A stretch of 64,000 nucleotides of DNA. Source: Bradyrhizobium sp. 190. GTDB taxonomy: Bacteria > Pseudomonadota > Alphaproteobacteria > Rhizobiales > Xanthobacteraceae. Shown piece by piece: positions 35,027 through 44,258 of this stretch. Made by a program: the position numbers and the translations under genes. The DNA is taken from NCBI RefSeq assembly GCF_023073415.1, contig NZ_JADPJL010000012.1, positions 124,001-188,000 of the forward strand, written 5' to 3'. Within the stretch, counting starts at the first letter, position 1; every line of letters starts with the position of its first letter. The notes under the pieces are model-generated. The model had not been told where the DNA came from. It searched no databases and saw only the letters and a list, made by a program, of their open reading frames with translations.

Positions 35027-35926
35027 TCAGGGCTTGCTCTGCACGGAGGCGAGCAGCCATTGCCGGAAGGCAGAGAGTTTGGGCGGATCGGCTCTTCCTG
35101 CGGGCGAGACCAGATAAAAACCGGCGTCGACCGGAAATGCGATGTTGAAGGGAACGACCAGCCGGCCCTTGGCGATGTCTTCCTGCACATAGGCGGTGCG
35201 GCCCATCGCAACGCCGAGGCCGTCGATCGCGGCCTGCACGGTCATGAAGATCAGGTCGAAAGTAACGCCCGGCTGTTTCGAAAAATCGGCCGGCAGCCCG
35301 GCGGCCGTCAGCCACAGCCGCCAGTCGTCGTAGTTGGCGTTGCTGGTGTGCAGCAGCACGTGATCCCTGAGGTCCTCGGGGCATTTCAGCGGCTTGCTTC
35401 CCTTGAGCAGCGCGGGGCTGCATACCGGGAACAGCTCGTCCGCCATCAGCCAGTCGGCGCGGACGCCCGGCCACTGGCCGCGGCCGTAGCGGATTGCGGC
35501 ATCGACATTGTCGCGCTGGAAGTCGACCAGGTTGGTCGAGGTGGTGATGCGCACGTCGATGCCGTGATGAGCTTCCTGAAAGGCGGTCAACCGCGGCAGC
35601 AGCCATTTGGCGGCGAGCGAGGCCAGCGTCGAGACCGTCAGCACATGGTCGTCGTCCTTGCGCAGCAGACGGTCGGTCGCGAGCCTGAGATCGTTGAACG
35701 CGGCGCGGATGCCGGGGAGATATTCCTGCGCCTGCTGTGTCAGCGCCAGCGAGCGGTTCTGGCGGATGAAGAGGCGAACGCCGAGCTCTTCCTCCAGCCG
35801 CTTGATCTGGTGGCTGATCGCGGTCTGCGTGACGTTCAGCTCGGAGGCGGCCTGCGTAAAACTCAAATGCCGGGCCGCGGCCTCAAACGCCCGCAATCCA
35901 TTCAGCGACGGCAGCCTGGCGGTCAT
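35027..35926 (-). CDS. LysR-family transcriptional regulator (GcvA-like)
   Basis: 299 residues. The N-terminal winged helix reads LPSLNGLRAFEAAARHLSFT, then QAASELNVTQTAISHQIKRL; the C-terminal effector-binding domain begins near residue 90. The sequence is closest in style to GcvA-type regulators. Its place just upstream of tcuA on the same strand suggests it controls tricarballylate genes, in the role TcuR plays in Salmonella. It is divergent from the DUF1127 gene, with a dyad in the gap. Confidence 0.88.
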   Translation of the reverse strand: MTARLPSLNGLRAFEAAARHLSFTQAASELNVTQTAISHQIKRLEEELGVRLFIRQNRSLALTQQAQEYLPGIRAAFNDLRLATDRLLRKDDDHVLTVSTLASLAAKWLLPRLTAFQEAHHGIDVRITTSTNLVDFQRDNVDAAIRYGRGQWPGVRADWLMADELFPVCSPALLKGSKPLKCPEDLRDHVLLHTSNANYDDWRLWLTAAGLPADFSKQPGVTFDLIFMTVQAAIDGLGVAMGRTAYVQEDIAKGRLVVPFNIAFPVDAGFYLVSPAGRADPPKLSAFRQWLLASVQSKP

Positions 35927-35963
35927 TCCGCGAACCCCGATTTACATGAGTTTATATCATCCG

Positions 35964-35984
35964 AAACGGTACAAAGTGTCGTTT
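35964..35984. promoter_or_regulatory. Dyad AAACG-N11-CGTTT upstream of the LysR gene
   Basis: Five-base inverted arms separated by 11 bases, 38 bases from the LysR start, in an A/T-richer divergent gap. This could be an autoregulatory LysR site. The arms are short, so chance is possible. Confidence 0.35.
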
Positions 35985-36041
35985 GTGAACAGGCCGAATG
36001 GCGCAGATATTAGCGTCAACAGCATACTACAGGAGCCGAAA

Positions 36042-36245
36042 ATGTCCACTTACACGCATGAATCGATGATAAATCATCATGAGCCTGGCCTTTTGTCTCA
36101 GATCGGCGAGACCCTCCATGTCTGGCGGCAGCGCTATCAGTCGCGCCGGGAGCTGGCGAGCTGGTCCGAGCGGGAGCTCCACGACATCGGGATCTCCTGG
36201 AGCGATATCGCCTACGAGACCGAAAAACCGTTCTGGCGGGCTTAG
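36042..36245 (+). CDS. DUF1127 small protein
   Basis: 67 residues from the ATG at 36042, preceded by AGGAG. The C-terminal SRRELASWSERELHDIGISW followed by SDIAYE is the DUF1127 signature (helix with ELxxLSDRxLxDIGIxR-like pattern). Such arginine-rich small proteins are common in rhizobia and affect RNA turnover and phosphate or carbon responses in Agrobacterium. Here the helix has E for some of the usual R positions. Confidence 0.88.
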   Translation: MSTYTHESMINHHEPGLLSQIGETLHVWRQRYQSRRELASWSERELHDIGISWSDIAYETEKPFWRA

Positions 36246-36314
36246 ATGGCAGCCAGGCCGGCGTCGCCTCATCAGGGGGACGCCGGCCGCTTTTTAGCTC
36301 CGCGGGAGCAACCA

Positions 36315-36935
36315 ATGACCACGATGCGTCTCGACGATCTCAGGCAATATTCCGACGTGCTGCGTTCGCGTCACGGCGAGGTGATGACCGTGCGCTTCGT
36401 CGAACCGCGCGATGCCGAGGCGCTGCAGAACTATTTCCGCTCGCTGACCACGCGCTCCCGCTACAACCGTTTCCTCGGCGCGGCCAGCGAACTGCCGCCC
36501 TCGCTACTTGAGGATTTCATCCATCTCGGCGAATCCGACCGCTTCAGTGTGATCGCGACCATGCTGGTAGAGGGCCGCGAGACGATCGTCGGCGAAGCGC
36601 GCTATGCCTTTGACAGCGACACCGCCTCTATCGAATTCGGCCTGTCGATCGACGACCGCTGGCAGGGCCATGGCATTGGCAAGGCGCTGCTGAACAATCT
36701 CGAATGCCGCGCCGCCTCGTTCGGTGCCGAACGCATCTTCGGCGACACGCTGCGCTCCAATGACGCGATGATCGCGCTCGCCCGCAAGTCCGGCTACGCC
36801 TTTACCAATACCCCCGGCGACTGGAAGCTGACACGCTTCCAGAAGCTGATTCATGTCGAACCGCAGGAAATCCCATGCGCCAGTTGGCGGCTCGCCGCCG
36901 TCTCTCCCAGCGCAATGTCCTCGCTTGCGGTCTGA
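36315..36935 (+). CDS. GNAT-family N-acetyltransferase
   Basis: 206 residues from the ATG at 36315 (GGGAG upstream). The acetyltransferase fold is visible from VMTVRFVEPRDAEALQNYF to the acetyl-CoA loop DDRWQGHGIGKALLNNLECR near residues 115-135. The acceptor is unknown. It lies 69 bases after the DUF1127 gene on the same strand and ends at a strong terminator. Confidence 0.87.
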   Translation: MTTMRLDDLRQYSDVLRSRHGEVMTVRFVEPRDAEALQNYFRSLTTRSRYNRFLGAASELPPSLLEDFIHLGESDRFSVIATMLVEGRETIVGEARYAFDSDTASIEFGLSIDDRWQGHGIGKALLNNLECRAASFGAERIFGDTLRSNDAMIALARKSGYAFTNTPGDWKLTRFQKLIHVEPQEIPCASWRLAAVSPSAMSSLAV

Positions 36936-36939
36936 CCAC

Positions 36940-36976
36940 TGAGCCCGGTTCTGGCCCTCACCAGAACCGGGCTATT
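36940..36976 (+). terminator. Rho-independent terminator of the GNAT gene
   Basis: Thirteen-base-pair stem (AGCCCGGTTCTGG / CCAGAACCGGGCT) with a CCCTCA loop, followed by ATTTT, five bases after the stop codon. Confidence 0.92.
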
Positions 36977-37122
36977 TTCCCCCGACAGCGCCGCGGCGTT
37001 GATAATCCCCGTGTCCCGGTGGGCGGTGTTGCCGCATGTGAGAGCGGTCCCGGATTGCGCGGAGCCTGTCATCGGGCGCGCGTTGGCGCTACCCGTTGGC
37101 TTCATCCGGGCTACGGCAACAC

Positions 37123-37953
37123 TCAACTTCCCTTGAACACCGGCTTGCGCTTGTCGATGAAGGCCTGCACGGCCTCCTTGTGATCGGCAGTCACCTGGGC
37201 TCGGATCATGCGCTCGGCCTCATGATCGCGCGCTGTGGCGAAATCGAACATCAAGGCTTCGTCCAGATTATCCTTCATGTAGCGGATCGCGATCGTCGGT
37301 CCTTCGGCGATCGACTTGGCGAGCGCGAAGGCTTCCGACTGCAGCCTGTCGTCGGCGACCACGCGGTTCACCAGGCCGATCGCCTCGCACCTTGCCGCAT
37401 CGACCCTATCGCAAGTGAACATCAATTCCCGTGCCCGCGACGTGCCGACCAGCCGCGTCAGGAGCCAGGCGATGCCGTAATCGCCGCTCAGGCCCACCTT
37501 GAGGTAGCCGGTGGAAAGGAATGCCGATTTCGCGGCGATGCGCATGTCACAGGCCATCGCCAGAGCGAGCCCGGCGCCGACCGCGGGGCCGGGTAGGGCG
37601 GCAATGGTTGGCTTGCGCACCGAGACCAGCGCGCCGGTCAGGAGACGCTGTCGCTCCTGCAGGTCGGCGACCCGCTCGTCATGGGACATTGCGAGCTTCG
37701 TCTTGTCGCGATTCGCCCCCATGCCCTTGACGTTGCCGCCGGCACAGAACGCCGTGCCGGCGCCGGTCAGCAACAGCACGCCGACATCGGGATTCTCGCC
37801 ACAGGCCTTGATCATGTTGCGCAAGGCCGGGGTCAGATTATCCGACATCGCGTTGCGCGCCTCGGGGCGGTTCAGCGTGATGATGGCGACGCGGTCGCGG
37901 ATCACGCAGAGCAGTTCGTCGGTGCCGGTGTCGATTTTGGTTTCGATGGTCAT
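37123..37953 (-). CDS. Enoyl-CoA hydratase/isomerase
   Basis: 276 residues from the ATG at 37953 (GGGGAA upstream; an ATG at 37965 is less well placed). Crotonase features: RVAIITLNRPEARNAMS, the oxyanion-hole segments GAGTAFCAGGNVKGMG and ALPGPAVGAGLALAMACDMR, and a C-terminal FIDKRKPVFKGS. It hydrates or isomerises an enoyl-CoA. The usual catalytic Glu positions appear as GLSGDYGIAW, so the exact reaction is unclear. Confidence 0.85.
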   Translation of the reverse strand: MTIETKIDTGTDELLCVIRDRVAIITLNRPEARNAMSDNLTPALRNMIKACGENPDVGVLLLTGAGTAFCAGGNVKGMGANRDKTKLAMSHDERVADLQERQRLLTGALVSVRKPTIAALPGPAVGAGLALAMACDMRIAAKSAFLSTGYLKVGLSGDYGIAWLLTRLVGTSRARELMFTCDRVDAARCEAIGLVNRVVADDRLQSEAFALAKSIAEGPTIAIRYMKDNLDEALMFDFATARDHEAERMIRAQVTADHKEAVQAFIDKRKPVFKGS

Positions 37954-37994
37954 ATCGTTCCCCATGTTATTGTTATTTCGTCCTTGCGAGGAAT

Positions 37995-38084
37995 CGTAGG
38001 GTGGGCAAAGCGAAGCGTGCCCACCATTTCACCATCGCGTTCGGCCGACAGATGGTGGGCACGCTGCGCTTTGCCCACCCTACG
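37995..38084. repeat. Family 1 palindromic repeat
   Basis: Left end CGTAGGGTGGGCAAAGCG, right end TTTGCCCACCCTACG, between the SDR stop and the enoyl-CoA hydratase start. Confidence 0.9.
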
Positions 38085-38094
38085 CTTTCATTCC

Positions 38095-38796
38095 TCAAAA
38101 CTTCTCCACCCATGGCCGCAGTTCGACTTCCCAGGTCCAGGCGCTGCGCGGTTGCTGCAGGACGTTCCAGTAGCTCAACGCAATCGCGTCGGGATCGAGC
38201 ATCGAGTCCGGCCTGTCGGCAGGCTCGGTACGAGCCGAGCTGCGGATGCCGCCGTCGATTACGAAATGCGCCACATGAATGCCCTGCGGCGACAATTCGC
38301 GCGCCATGCTCTGGGCGAGCCCACGCAGCGCGAATTTCCCCATCGCGAACGGCGCCGATTGCGGATAGCCCTTGACGCTGGCGGAGGCGCCGGTGAACAG
38401 GATCGCGCCGTGCTTGCTGGGCAACATGCGTATGGCCGCCTGCTGCGCCACCAGAAAACCGCCGAACGCCGAAACGGCAATCGCCTGCGCGACATCCGCC
38501 GGAACCAGGTCGGTGAAAGCGCCGCGCGCCCGTCCGCTGGCGTTGTAGACGACGATATCGGGCGTGCCGATCTCGCGCTCGACCATGCCGAACAGACGCT
38601 CGACCTCTTCGGCTTCGGTCGCATTGCAGGCAAAGGCACGGGCGCCGGTCTCGGCGCAGAGCGCGCCGAGTTTTTCGATCTTGCGCGCGGCGAGCGCAAC
38701 CTTGATGCCTTCGCGGGCAAACAGCCGCGCCAGCGATGCGCTCAATCCCTCGCCGACGCCGACGATCAGGGCAATCTTGTACTTTGGCAATTCCAT
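38095..38796 (-). CDS. Short-chain dehydrogenase/reductase, atypical
   Basis: 233 residues from the ATG at 38796 (GAGGA upstream); longer in-frame starts are not supported. The nucleotide-binding front is ALIVGVGEGLSASLARLF, a variant of TGxxxGxG. The NASG motif is VVYNASGRARG. The usual YxxxK is replaced by FAMGKFALRG, with Phe at the catalytic Tyr position. The enzyme may therefore be non-classical or serve as a binding protein. Located among acyl-CoA genes. Confidence 0.82.
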   Translation of the reverse strand: MELPKYKIALIVGVGEGLSASLARLFAREGIKVALAARKIEKLGALCAETGARAFACNATEAEEVERLFGMVEREIGTPDIVVYNASGRARGAFTDLVPADVAQAIAVSAFGGFLVAQQAAIRMLPSKHGAILFTGASASVKGYPQSAPFAMGKFALRGLAQSMARELSPQGIHVAHFVIDGGIRSSARTEPADRPDSMLDPDAIALSYWNVLQQPRSAWTWEVELRPWVEKF

Positions 38797-38956
38797 GGGC
38801 GCGGTCCTCGGATGGTGGGACTCGGTATCTAGGAACCCGATTCCGCCTGGCAATCGTCCGCCATGGGGAGGCCCCTCCAATTATGCTTGTTGACGGCACC
38901 TCCGCCTGCGTTATCGGTAGTTGACCAACATCGAGCGAAACGAACAAGGGCTAATA

Positions 38957-40738
38957 ATGCAGCCACGCATGCATGATCGCACAACAGCTCAGGCCAATCA
39001 GCCGGGATTGCTCGCGCCTGATACGACGGGGATGAATTTCTACCGGGCCGATCCGGCGCTGACCGATCTGCTGCGGCTGCATCTCCCCGATGCGCTGTTC
39101 CGCCATATTGAGCCGCATCTCGATCGCCTCGGCGAAATGGCCGGAGGCTATCTCGACGAATGCGCGCGGCTCGCCGACCGTCACACACCGGTGCTGCACC
39201 AGCGCGACAAGTTCGGCCGCGATACGCAGTACATCGAATATCACCCCGCCTATCGCGAACTGGAGAAAGCCGCGTTCGGCGAGTTCGGCATTCACGCCAT
39301 GTCGATCCGCAAGGGCATCATGGGTTGGCCGGACAAATATCCTGTCGTCGCCAAGCATGCCTTTACGTTCCTGTTCAATCAGACCGAGTTCGGCATGGGC
39401 TGTCCGATCAACGTCACTGATGGTTGCGCCAAACTGCTCAACAATTTCGGCAGCGAGGCGCTGAAAGCGAAATATCTCGACGGCCTGACCCAGACCGACA
39501 TGAGCAAGCTGACGCAGGGCGGCCAGTTCATGACCGAGAAGGAGGGTGGTTCCGACGTCGGGACGCTGACGACGACGGCCGTGCAGGAGGGTGACCACTG
39601 GCGGCTCTATGGCGAAAAGTGGTTCTGCTCCAATGCCGACGCCAAGGTGGTGATGCTGCTGGCGCGCCCGGAAGGGGCGGGGCCGGGCACGCGCGGCGTC
39701 GGGCTGTTCCTGATGCCGCGGCATCTCGACGACGGCTCGCAAAACCACTACCGGATCGTTCGCCTGAAGGACAAGCTCGGCACCCGCTCGATGGCCTCGG
39801 GCGAAATCAAGTTTGAAGGCGCGATCGCCTATGCCGTCGGCAAGCTCGACCGCGGCTTCGTGCAGATGGCCGAGATGGTCAATTCGTCGCGGCTTTCCAA
39901 CGGCGTCAAGTCGACCGCGCTGATGCGGCGCGCGCACCATGATGCGATGACGGTGGCGCGAAACCGCGTGGTGTTCGGCAGCCGCATCATCGACCTGCCA
40001 CTGGCGCGGCGGCAATTGATGAAGATCACGCTGCCGACCGAGCAGGCGCTGTCGATGAGTTTTCTCACCGCGGATGCGCTCGATCGTGCGGAAGCCGGTA
40101 GCCAGGACGCCGCGGCGCTGCTGCGGATTCTGACGCCGACGCTGAAATTCCGCGCGACGCGCGATGCGCGCAAGGTCTGCGGTGACGCGTTGGAGATGCG
40201 CGGCGGCATCGGCTACATCGAGGAATTTGCAACCAGCAGGCTGCTGCGCGACGCTCATCTCGGCTCGATCTGGGAAGGCACCGGCAATATCGTTGCGATC
40301 GATGCGCTGACGCGCGCGGTCGGCCGTCACGGCGCCGATGCGGCGCTCGCCGCGGATCTGCACGCCCGGCTCGACGATAGCGCCAATGTGCCGCAGGCCT
40401 GGCGCGATCGGCTGCGGGAATTGTCCGACCGCGCGGTCGGATTCGCGCGCGAAGTGGCCAGCCGGAGCGACAATGAGGGCGACGCGCGGCGTGCCACCAG
40501 CCTGCTCTATCATGTCGCGAGCGCAGTCGCGCTGGCCTGGGAGGGCGGGCGCATCCACGAGATGCGCGGTGACGCCCGGCGGCTGTTGCTGTCGCGGATG
40601 GTGATCGACCATCGCGTCGCGGCGGGCGACCCGTTCCGGCTTGCGGAAAATACGACCCAGCGCGCTATCACGGACCATCTGCTCGGCGAGCGCAGTGTCG
40701 GCATGGCCGAGGTTGGCGAACTGCTCGTCGCAGCGTAG
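38957..40738 (+). CDS. Acyl-CoA dehydrogenase, AidB-like
   Basis: 593 residues from the ATG at 38957 (AAGGG upstream). It is longer than ordinary acyl-CoA dehydrogenases (about 380-415) and has the AidB-type layout. An N-terminal extension includes AFTFLFNQTEFGMGCPINVT. The FAD/substrate section has GGQFMTEKEGGSDVG, RGVGLFLMPRHLDDG and RDAHLGSIWEGTGNIVAIDA; a helical C-terminal domain follows. It oxidises an acyl-CoA or has an AidB-like protective role; these cannot be separated from sequence. Confidence 0.85.
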   Translation: MQPRMHDRTTAQANQPGLLAPDTTGMNFYRADPALTDLLRLHLPDALFRHIEPHLDRLGEMAGGYLDECARLADRHTPVLHQRDKFGRDTQYIEYHPAYRELEKAAFGEFGIHAMSIRKGIMGWPDKYPVVAKHAFTFLFNQTEFGMGCPINVTDGCAKLLNNFGSEALKAKYLDGLTQTDMSKLTQGGQFMTEKEGGSDVGTLTTTAVQEGDHWRLYGEKWFCSNADAKVVMLLARPEGAGPGTRGVGLFLMPRHLDDGSQNHYRIVRLKDKLGTRSMASGEIKFEGAIAYAVGKLDRGFVQMAEMVNSSRLSNGVKSTALMRRAHHDAMTVARNRVVFGSRIIDLPLARRQLMKITLPTEQALSMSFLTADALDRAEAGSQDAAALLRILTPTLKFRATRDARKVCGDALEMRGGIGYIEEFATSRLLRDAHLGSIWEGTGNIVAIDALTRAVGRHGADAALAADLHARLDDSANVPQAWRDRLRELSDRAVGFAREVASRSDNEGDARRATSLLYHVASAVALAWEGGRIHEMRGDARRLLLSRMVIDHRVAAGDPFRLAENTTQRAITDHLLGERSVGMAEVGELLVAA

Positions 40739-40787
40739 GCTGGCTACAATTCTGGTTCAAAAATAACAGAAATTGAGGGAGTATCCG

Positions 40788-41876
40788 ATGAAGGCCGCCG
40801 TCCTGCATGAAGTCAACAAGCCGCTGGTGATCGAGGATGTCAGCGTGCCGAATCCCGGCCCGCGCGAAGTCCTGATCCGCACGCGCGTCGCCGGCCTCTG
40901 CCATTCCGACCTGCACTTCATGGAAGGGCTCTACCCGCATCCGCTGCCGGCCGTGCTCGGCCATGAATCGGCTGGCGTGGTCGAGAAGGTCGGCTCCGAC
41001 GTCACCTATGTAAAACCTGGCGATCACGTCGTGACATGCCTCTCCGTGTTCTGCGGCACCTGCGACAACTGCACCACCGGCCGCACGGTGCTCTGCACCG
41101 ACACGACGGTGAAAATGCTGCCAGGTCAGTCCAACCGGCTGTCCTGGGCGCGTGAGGAGAAGCTTCATCAGTTCCTCAACCTCTCGTCCTTCGCCGAACA
41201 GATGCTGGTGCACGAAAACGCCATCGTGAAAATTCGCAAGGACATGCCGCTGGAGCTGGCAGCGCTGATCGGCTGCGGCGTCATCACGGGCTACGGCGCT
41301 GTCGTGAACACGGCCAAAGTTCAGGCCGGCGAAACCGTGGCGGTGATCGGCTGCGGCGGCGTCGGCATGGCGGCGATCAATGGAGCTGCGATCGCAGGCG
41401 CTGGCCGCATCATTGCGATCGACACCAACCCGGCCAAGCTGCAGCTCGCCACCAAGCTCGGCGCCACCGATATCGTCGATCCCGCCCGGGGCGACGTGGT
41501 ACAGCAGGTGCGCGAACTCACCGGTGGCGGCGTGCATCACTCCTTCGAGGTGCTGGGCCGCAAGGAAACCGCCGAGCAGTCCTTCTCAATGCTGGCGGCC
41601 GGCGGCACGGCGACCATCGTCGGCATGATCCCGTTCGGCCAGAAGATCGAGCTGCACGGCTTCGACTTCCTGCGTGAACGCCGTATCCAGGGCTCGTCGA
41701 TGGGCTCCAACCATTTCCGCGTCGACATGCCCCGCCTCGTCGAATTCTACATGCGCGGCAAGCTGCATCTCGAGGACTGGATCTCAGCCAAGCTGAAGCT
41801 CTCCGAGATCAACGAGGGCTTTGCCAACATGAAGGCCGGCAAGACGCTGCGCAGCGTCATCATGTTTGATAGCTGA
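40788..41876 (+). CDS. Zinc-dependent alcohol dehydrogenase (MDR family)
   Basis: 362 residues from the ATG at 40788, with GAGGGAG just upstream. Catalytic zinc ligands are in GLCHSDLHF (Cys37) and LGHESAGVVEKVG. The structural zinc site is CGTCDNCTTGRTVLC and the Rossmann motif is VIGCGGVGMAAINGA. It oxidises an alcohol with NAD. It follows the AidB-like gene by 49 bases on the same strand and may be co-transcribed. Confidence 0.9.
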   Translation: MKAAVLHEVNKPLVIEDVSVPNPGPREVLIRTRVAGLCHSDLHFMEGLYPHPLPAVLGHESAGVVEKVGSDVTYVKPGDHVVTCLSVFCGTCDNCTTGRTVLCTDTTVKMLPGQSNRLSWAREEKLHQFLNLSSFAEQMLVHENAIVKIRKDMPLELAALIGCGVITGYGAVVNTAKVQAGETVAVIGCGGVGMAAINGAAIAGAGRIIAIDTNPAKLQLATKLGATDIVDPARGDVVQQVRELTGGGVHHSFEVLGRKETAEQSFSMLAAGGTATIVGMIPFGQKIELHGFDFLRERRIQGSSMGSNHFRVDMPRLVEFYMRGKLHLEDWISAKLKLSEINEGFANMKAGKTLRSVIMFDS

Positions 41877-41900
41877 GGCGTAGTCCCAACGTAACCATAT

Positions 41901-42160
41901 CCGTCGTCCCCGCGCTCGTGCGCAATTGCGCACTAGGCAGGGACGACCGTGGGGAAAGGCGAGAAGCTATCAACCTGTCGCCCCTGCGGACGCAGGGGCC
42001 CATACGCCGCGGCCGATGTGAAGGGCACATAGGAAGACGGCTTCGGTTCAGCAACCGACAACGGTAACTGGCAGAGCGTCTGCGACCGCGCGCCATCGAT
42101 GGATCACGCGGTATGGGTCCCTGCGCCCGTGCGCAATTGCGCACTAGGCAGGGACGACGT
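41901..42160. repeat. Family 2 repeat, compound copy
   Basis: About 260 bases with CGTGCGCAATTGCGCACTAGGC near both ends and an inner CGCCCCTGCGGACGCAGGGG unit. It looks like one family 2 element nested in, or joined to, another. Confidence 0.8.
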
Positions 42161-42174
42161 CGCGAAAGCTCGGC

Positions 42175-42528
42175 TTACCGCGATACATGCGCCGAGACGG
42201 CGAGCCACTTGCCGTTCTGCTTCGCCCAGCAATCGGTGTAGCGCCCATGCGCCTGCTGGCCATCGGGCGTGGTATAGCTCGTAGCGGCGTGGATGATGGC
42301 GAAGTCGCCCAGTACGCGAATCTTCACATCGTGTGCGGTCAGATTCTTGATGGTCACGGGTACTGCCGTCTGTCTCAGAAACGCTGCGCGATCGACCAGC
42401 GACTTGTCGGGATTGGAGCAGTAGAAATCCGGCGCAAGAATCTCGTCGAAGCGTTTGACGTCGGAATTCTGCACCGAGGCGACATAATCGCGGTTCAGCG
42501 CGGTCAGCTCTTCGATATCCCTGCTCAT
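42175..42528 (-). CDS. SnoaL/NTF2-like small protein
   Basis: 117 residues from the ATG at 42528 (GAAGGGAA upstream). The cone-shaped NTF2-like fold is suggested by the helical start ELTALNRDYVASVQNSDVKR, FDEILAPDFYC, and the sheet region FAIIHAATSYTTPDG and GRYTDCWAKQNGKWLAVSAH. Such proteins act as isomerases, hydrolases or detoxifying enzymes on small organic molecules. The substrate is unknown. It is the last gene of the minus-strand catabolic group. Confidence 0.82.
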   Translation of the reverse strand: MSRDIEELTALNRDYVASVQNSDVKRFDEILAPDFYCSNPDKSLVDRAAFLRQTAVPVTIKNLTAHDVKIRVLGDFAIIHAATSYTTPDGQQAHGRYTDCWAKQNGKWLAVSAHVSR

Positions 42529-42544
42529 GGTGTTCCCTTCCGTC

Positions 42545-42645
42545 TCTGCTTTCCCGCCTTGTGTGGCGCGGGATTGCGAAGCAATCCGCTTTATTCCGGA
42601 CGAGATTATGGATTGCTTCGCTTCGTACGCAATAACGTTGCAGGT
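42545..42645. repeat. Short intergenic inverted-repeat element
   Basis: GATTGCGAAGCAATCC and GGATTGCTTCGCTTCGTACG face each other around a TTATTCCGGACGAGATTATG core. It resembles a widespread type of short Bradyrhizobium repeat. This is the only copy in the window. Confidence 0.5.
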
Positions 42646-42658
42646 AAGTTTGAGCCTC

Positions 42659-44131
42659 TCAATCATCAAACATCGGTGGCGGTTTGAACCCGCCGAACTC
42701 GCGCTCGATCAGTTCGGCCAACCTCAAGGGCGTGCGGTCTTCCAGCCAGGGGCCGACGATCTGCACGCCGACCGGCAGTCCATCCGGCGAAAAGCCGGTC
42801 GGGATCGCGGTCGAGGGCAGGCCGGGCAAGGTGGCGATGCCGGGCCAGGAGAGCTGGTCGGGATAGACGTAATCCTTGCCGTCGATCCTGATGCGGCGCT
42901 TCTCCTGGTCCTCCGAGTGATCGTGCGGATAGGCCGGCGTCGGCATGATCGGGCAGATCACGGCGTCATAGGCCTTGAACAGCTCGCGCCACTGCGCACG
43001 CAAGCGAGAGCGACCGCCATCGGCCATCAGCCAGTCGCGGTGGCCGAGCGCGATCCCGCGCAGGCGTTCGGCGGCGAGGCTGTTGTCATCGGCCGGCAGC
43101 GCGGCGGCGGCTGCCTGTGCGCCGGCATAGGTTTCGGGTGCAAAGGACGCGGCAAGGAACGACATCAGCATCCGCATGTAGAGCCGGCTTGATGCTGCGA
43201 AATCAGGCAGGAGCGGACTGGTGCGGTCGATCTCGACGCCGGCCTTGGCGAGATTTGTGGCAAGTGTTTCCAGCGTGCCGCGCACCACACTGTCGGTCGG
43301 CATGACCGGTTCGGTGTCGATCAAAAGCACGCGGAAATTCTTCAGCTCCGTGTGACGGGCTGGCGGCAATGCGAGGCTATAGGCCTTGCCGGCTTCGAGC
43401 GGATCAGGCCCCGCGATCACCTCCAGCAGCAGCGAAAGGTCGGCCGCGCAGCGCGCCATCGGTCCGATCACGCTGAGATCGCGCGTGGACGGCAGCGGCG
43501 GCAGTGGCGGCGGCGTGTGGCCGCGCATGGCGACGAGGTCGAAGGTCGGCTTGTGCGCATAGATGCCGCAATGAAATGCCGGCACGCGCAAGGAGCCGCC
43601 GATGTCGGAGCCGAGCGAGAGCGCGCCATAGCCTGCGGCCAGTGCCGCCGATGAGCCGCCGGAAGAACCGCCCGGCGTGCGGCCGAGATCGAAGGGGTTG
43701 TTGGTGGTGCCGTAGATCTCGTTATAGCTCTGCCAGTCGGCAAGCCCGAGCGGGACGTTGGTCTTGCCGAGGATGACGCCGCCGGCGTTCTTGACGCGCG
43801 AGATCGGCAGCGCATCTTCCGTAGGCCGGAAATCCTTTTGCTCCGGAATGCCCCAGGTCGTCGGCAGTCCCGCGATATTGAAGGATTCCTTTACCGTCAT
43901 CGGGAGGCCGAGCAGCGGCTTCTTCACGCCGCGCGCGAGTTCGGCGTCGGCGGCGCGGGCGGCGGCAAGGCCGCGCTCGAAATCGCGAACACAGATTGCA
44001 TTGATCTTCGTATCGTGCCGTTCGATCCGGCCGATCGCGTCCTCAGCCAGTTCGACCGCCGAGACCTGCTTTGCCGCCAGCGCGGCCGACAATTCGACGG
44101 CGGTCTTGAAACTCCATGCCGATTTGGCCAA
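42659..44131 (-). CDS. Amidase-signature hydrolase 2
   Basis: 490 residues from a TTG at 44131, chosen because GGGAG lies 6 bases upstream and because this puts the triad where it is in the amidase at 15088. K81 is in LPMTVKESFN, the cis-serine is in GGSSGGSSAALAA near 156, and nucleophile S180 is in DIGGSLRVPA. It hydrolyses an unidentified amide. No AtzG-like partner or transporter lies next to it. It may provide an acid to the acyl-CoA genes around it; this is inference. Confidence 0.85.
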   Translation of the reverse strand: MAKSAWSFKTAVELSAALAAKQVSAVELAEDAIGRIERHDTKINAICVRDFERGLAAARAADAELARGVKKPLLGLPMTVKESFNIAGLPTTWGIPEQKDFRPTEDALPISRVKNAGGVILGKTNVPLGLADWQSYNEIYGTTNNPFDLGRTPGGSSGGSSAALAAGYGALSLGSDIGGSLRVPAFHCGIYAHKPTFDLVAMRGHTPPPLPPLPSTRDLSVIGPMARCAADLSLLLEVIAGPDPLEAGKAYSLALPPARHTELKNFRVLLIDTEPVMPTDSVVRGTLETLATNLAKAGVEIDRTSPLLPDFAASSRLYMRMLMSFLAASFAPETYAGAQAAAAALPADDNSLAAERLRGIALGHRDWLMADGGRSRLRAQWRELFKAYDAVICPIMPTPAYPHDHSEDQEKRRIRIDGKDYVYPDQLSWPGIATLPGLPSTAIPTGFSPDGLPVGVQIVGPWLEDRTPLRLAELIEREFGGFKPPPMFDD

Positions 44132-44258
44132 GGCGTACTCCCGATCTGTCCTTCGATGAAGGCCACGGATGATGCTCAGTTTGGGCGCACGCGGCAAGAG
44201 CAATGGCTGTACAGCGGCGATCCCGTCATGTTGCTAGCCGCTTGGCGAAAGCCCACAG

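Noticed and set aside
30938..36013. A very long open frame (1691 codons) on the plus strand across the tcu locus
   Set aside because: It is antisense to tcuA, tcuB, the hydrolase and the LysR gene, all of which have clear family motifs. Its translation is Arg/His/Asp-rich without any domain; it is an effect of high GC.
38829..38856. A third EcfG-type promoter (GGAAC then CGTC)
   Set aside because: The spacer is 18 bases and the -10 is CGTC instead of CGTT.
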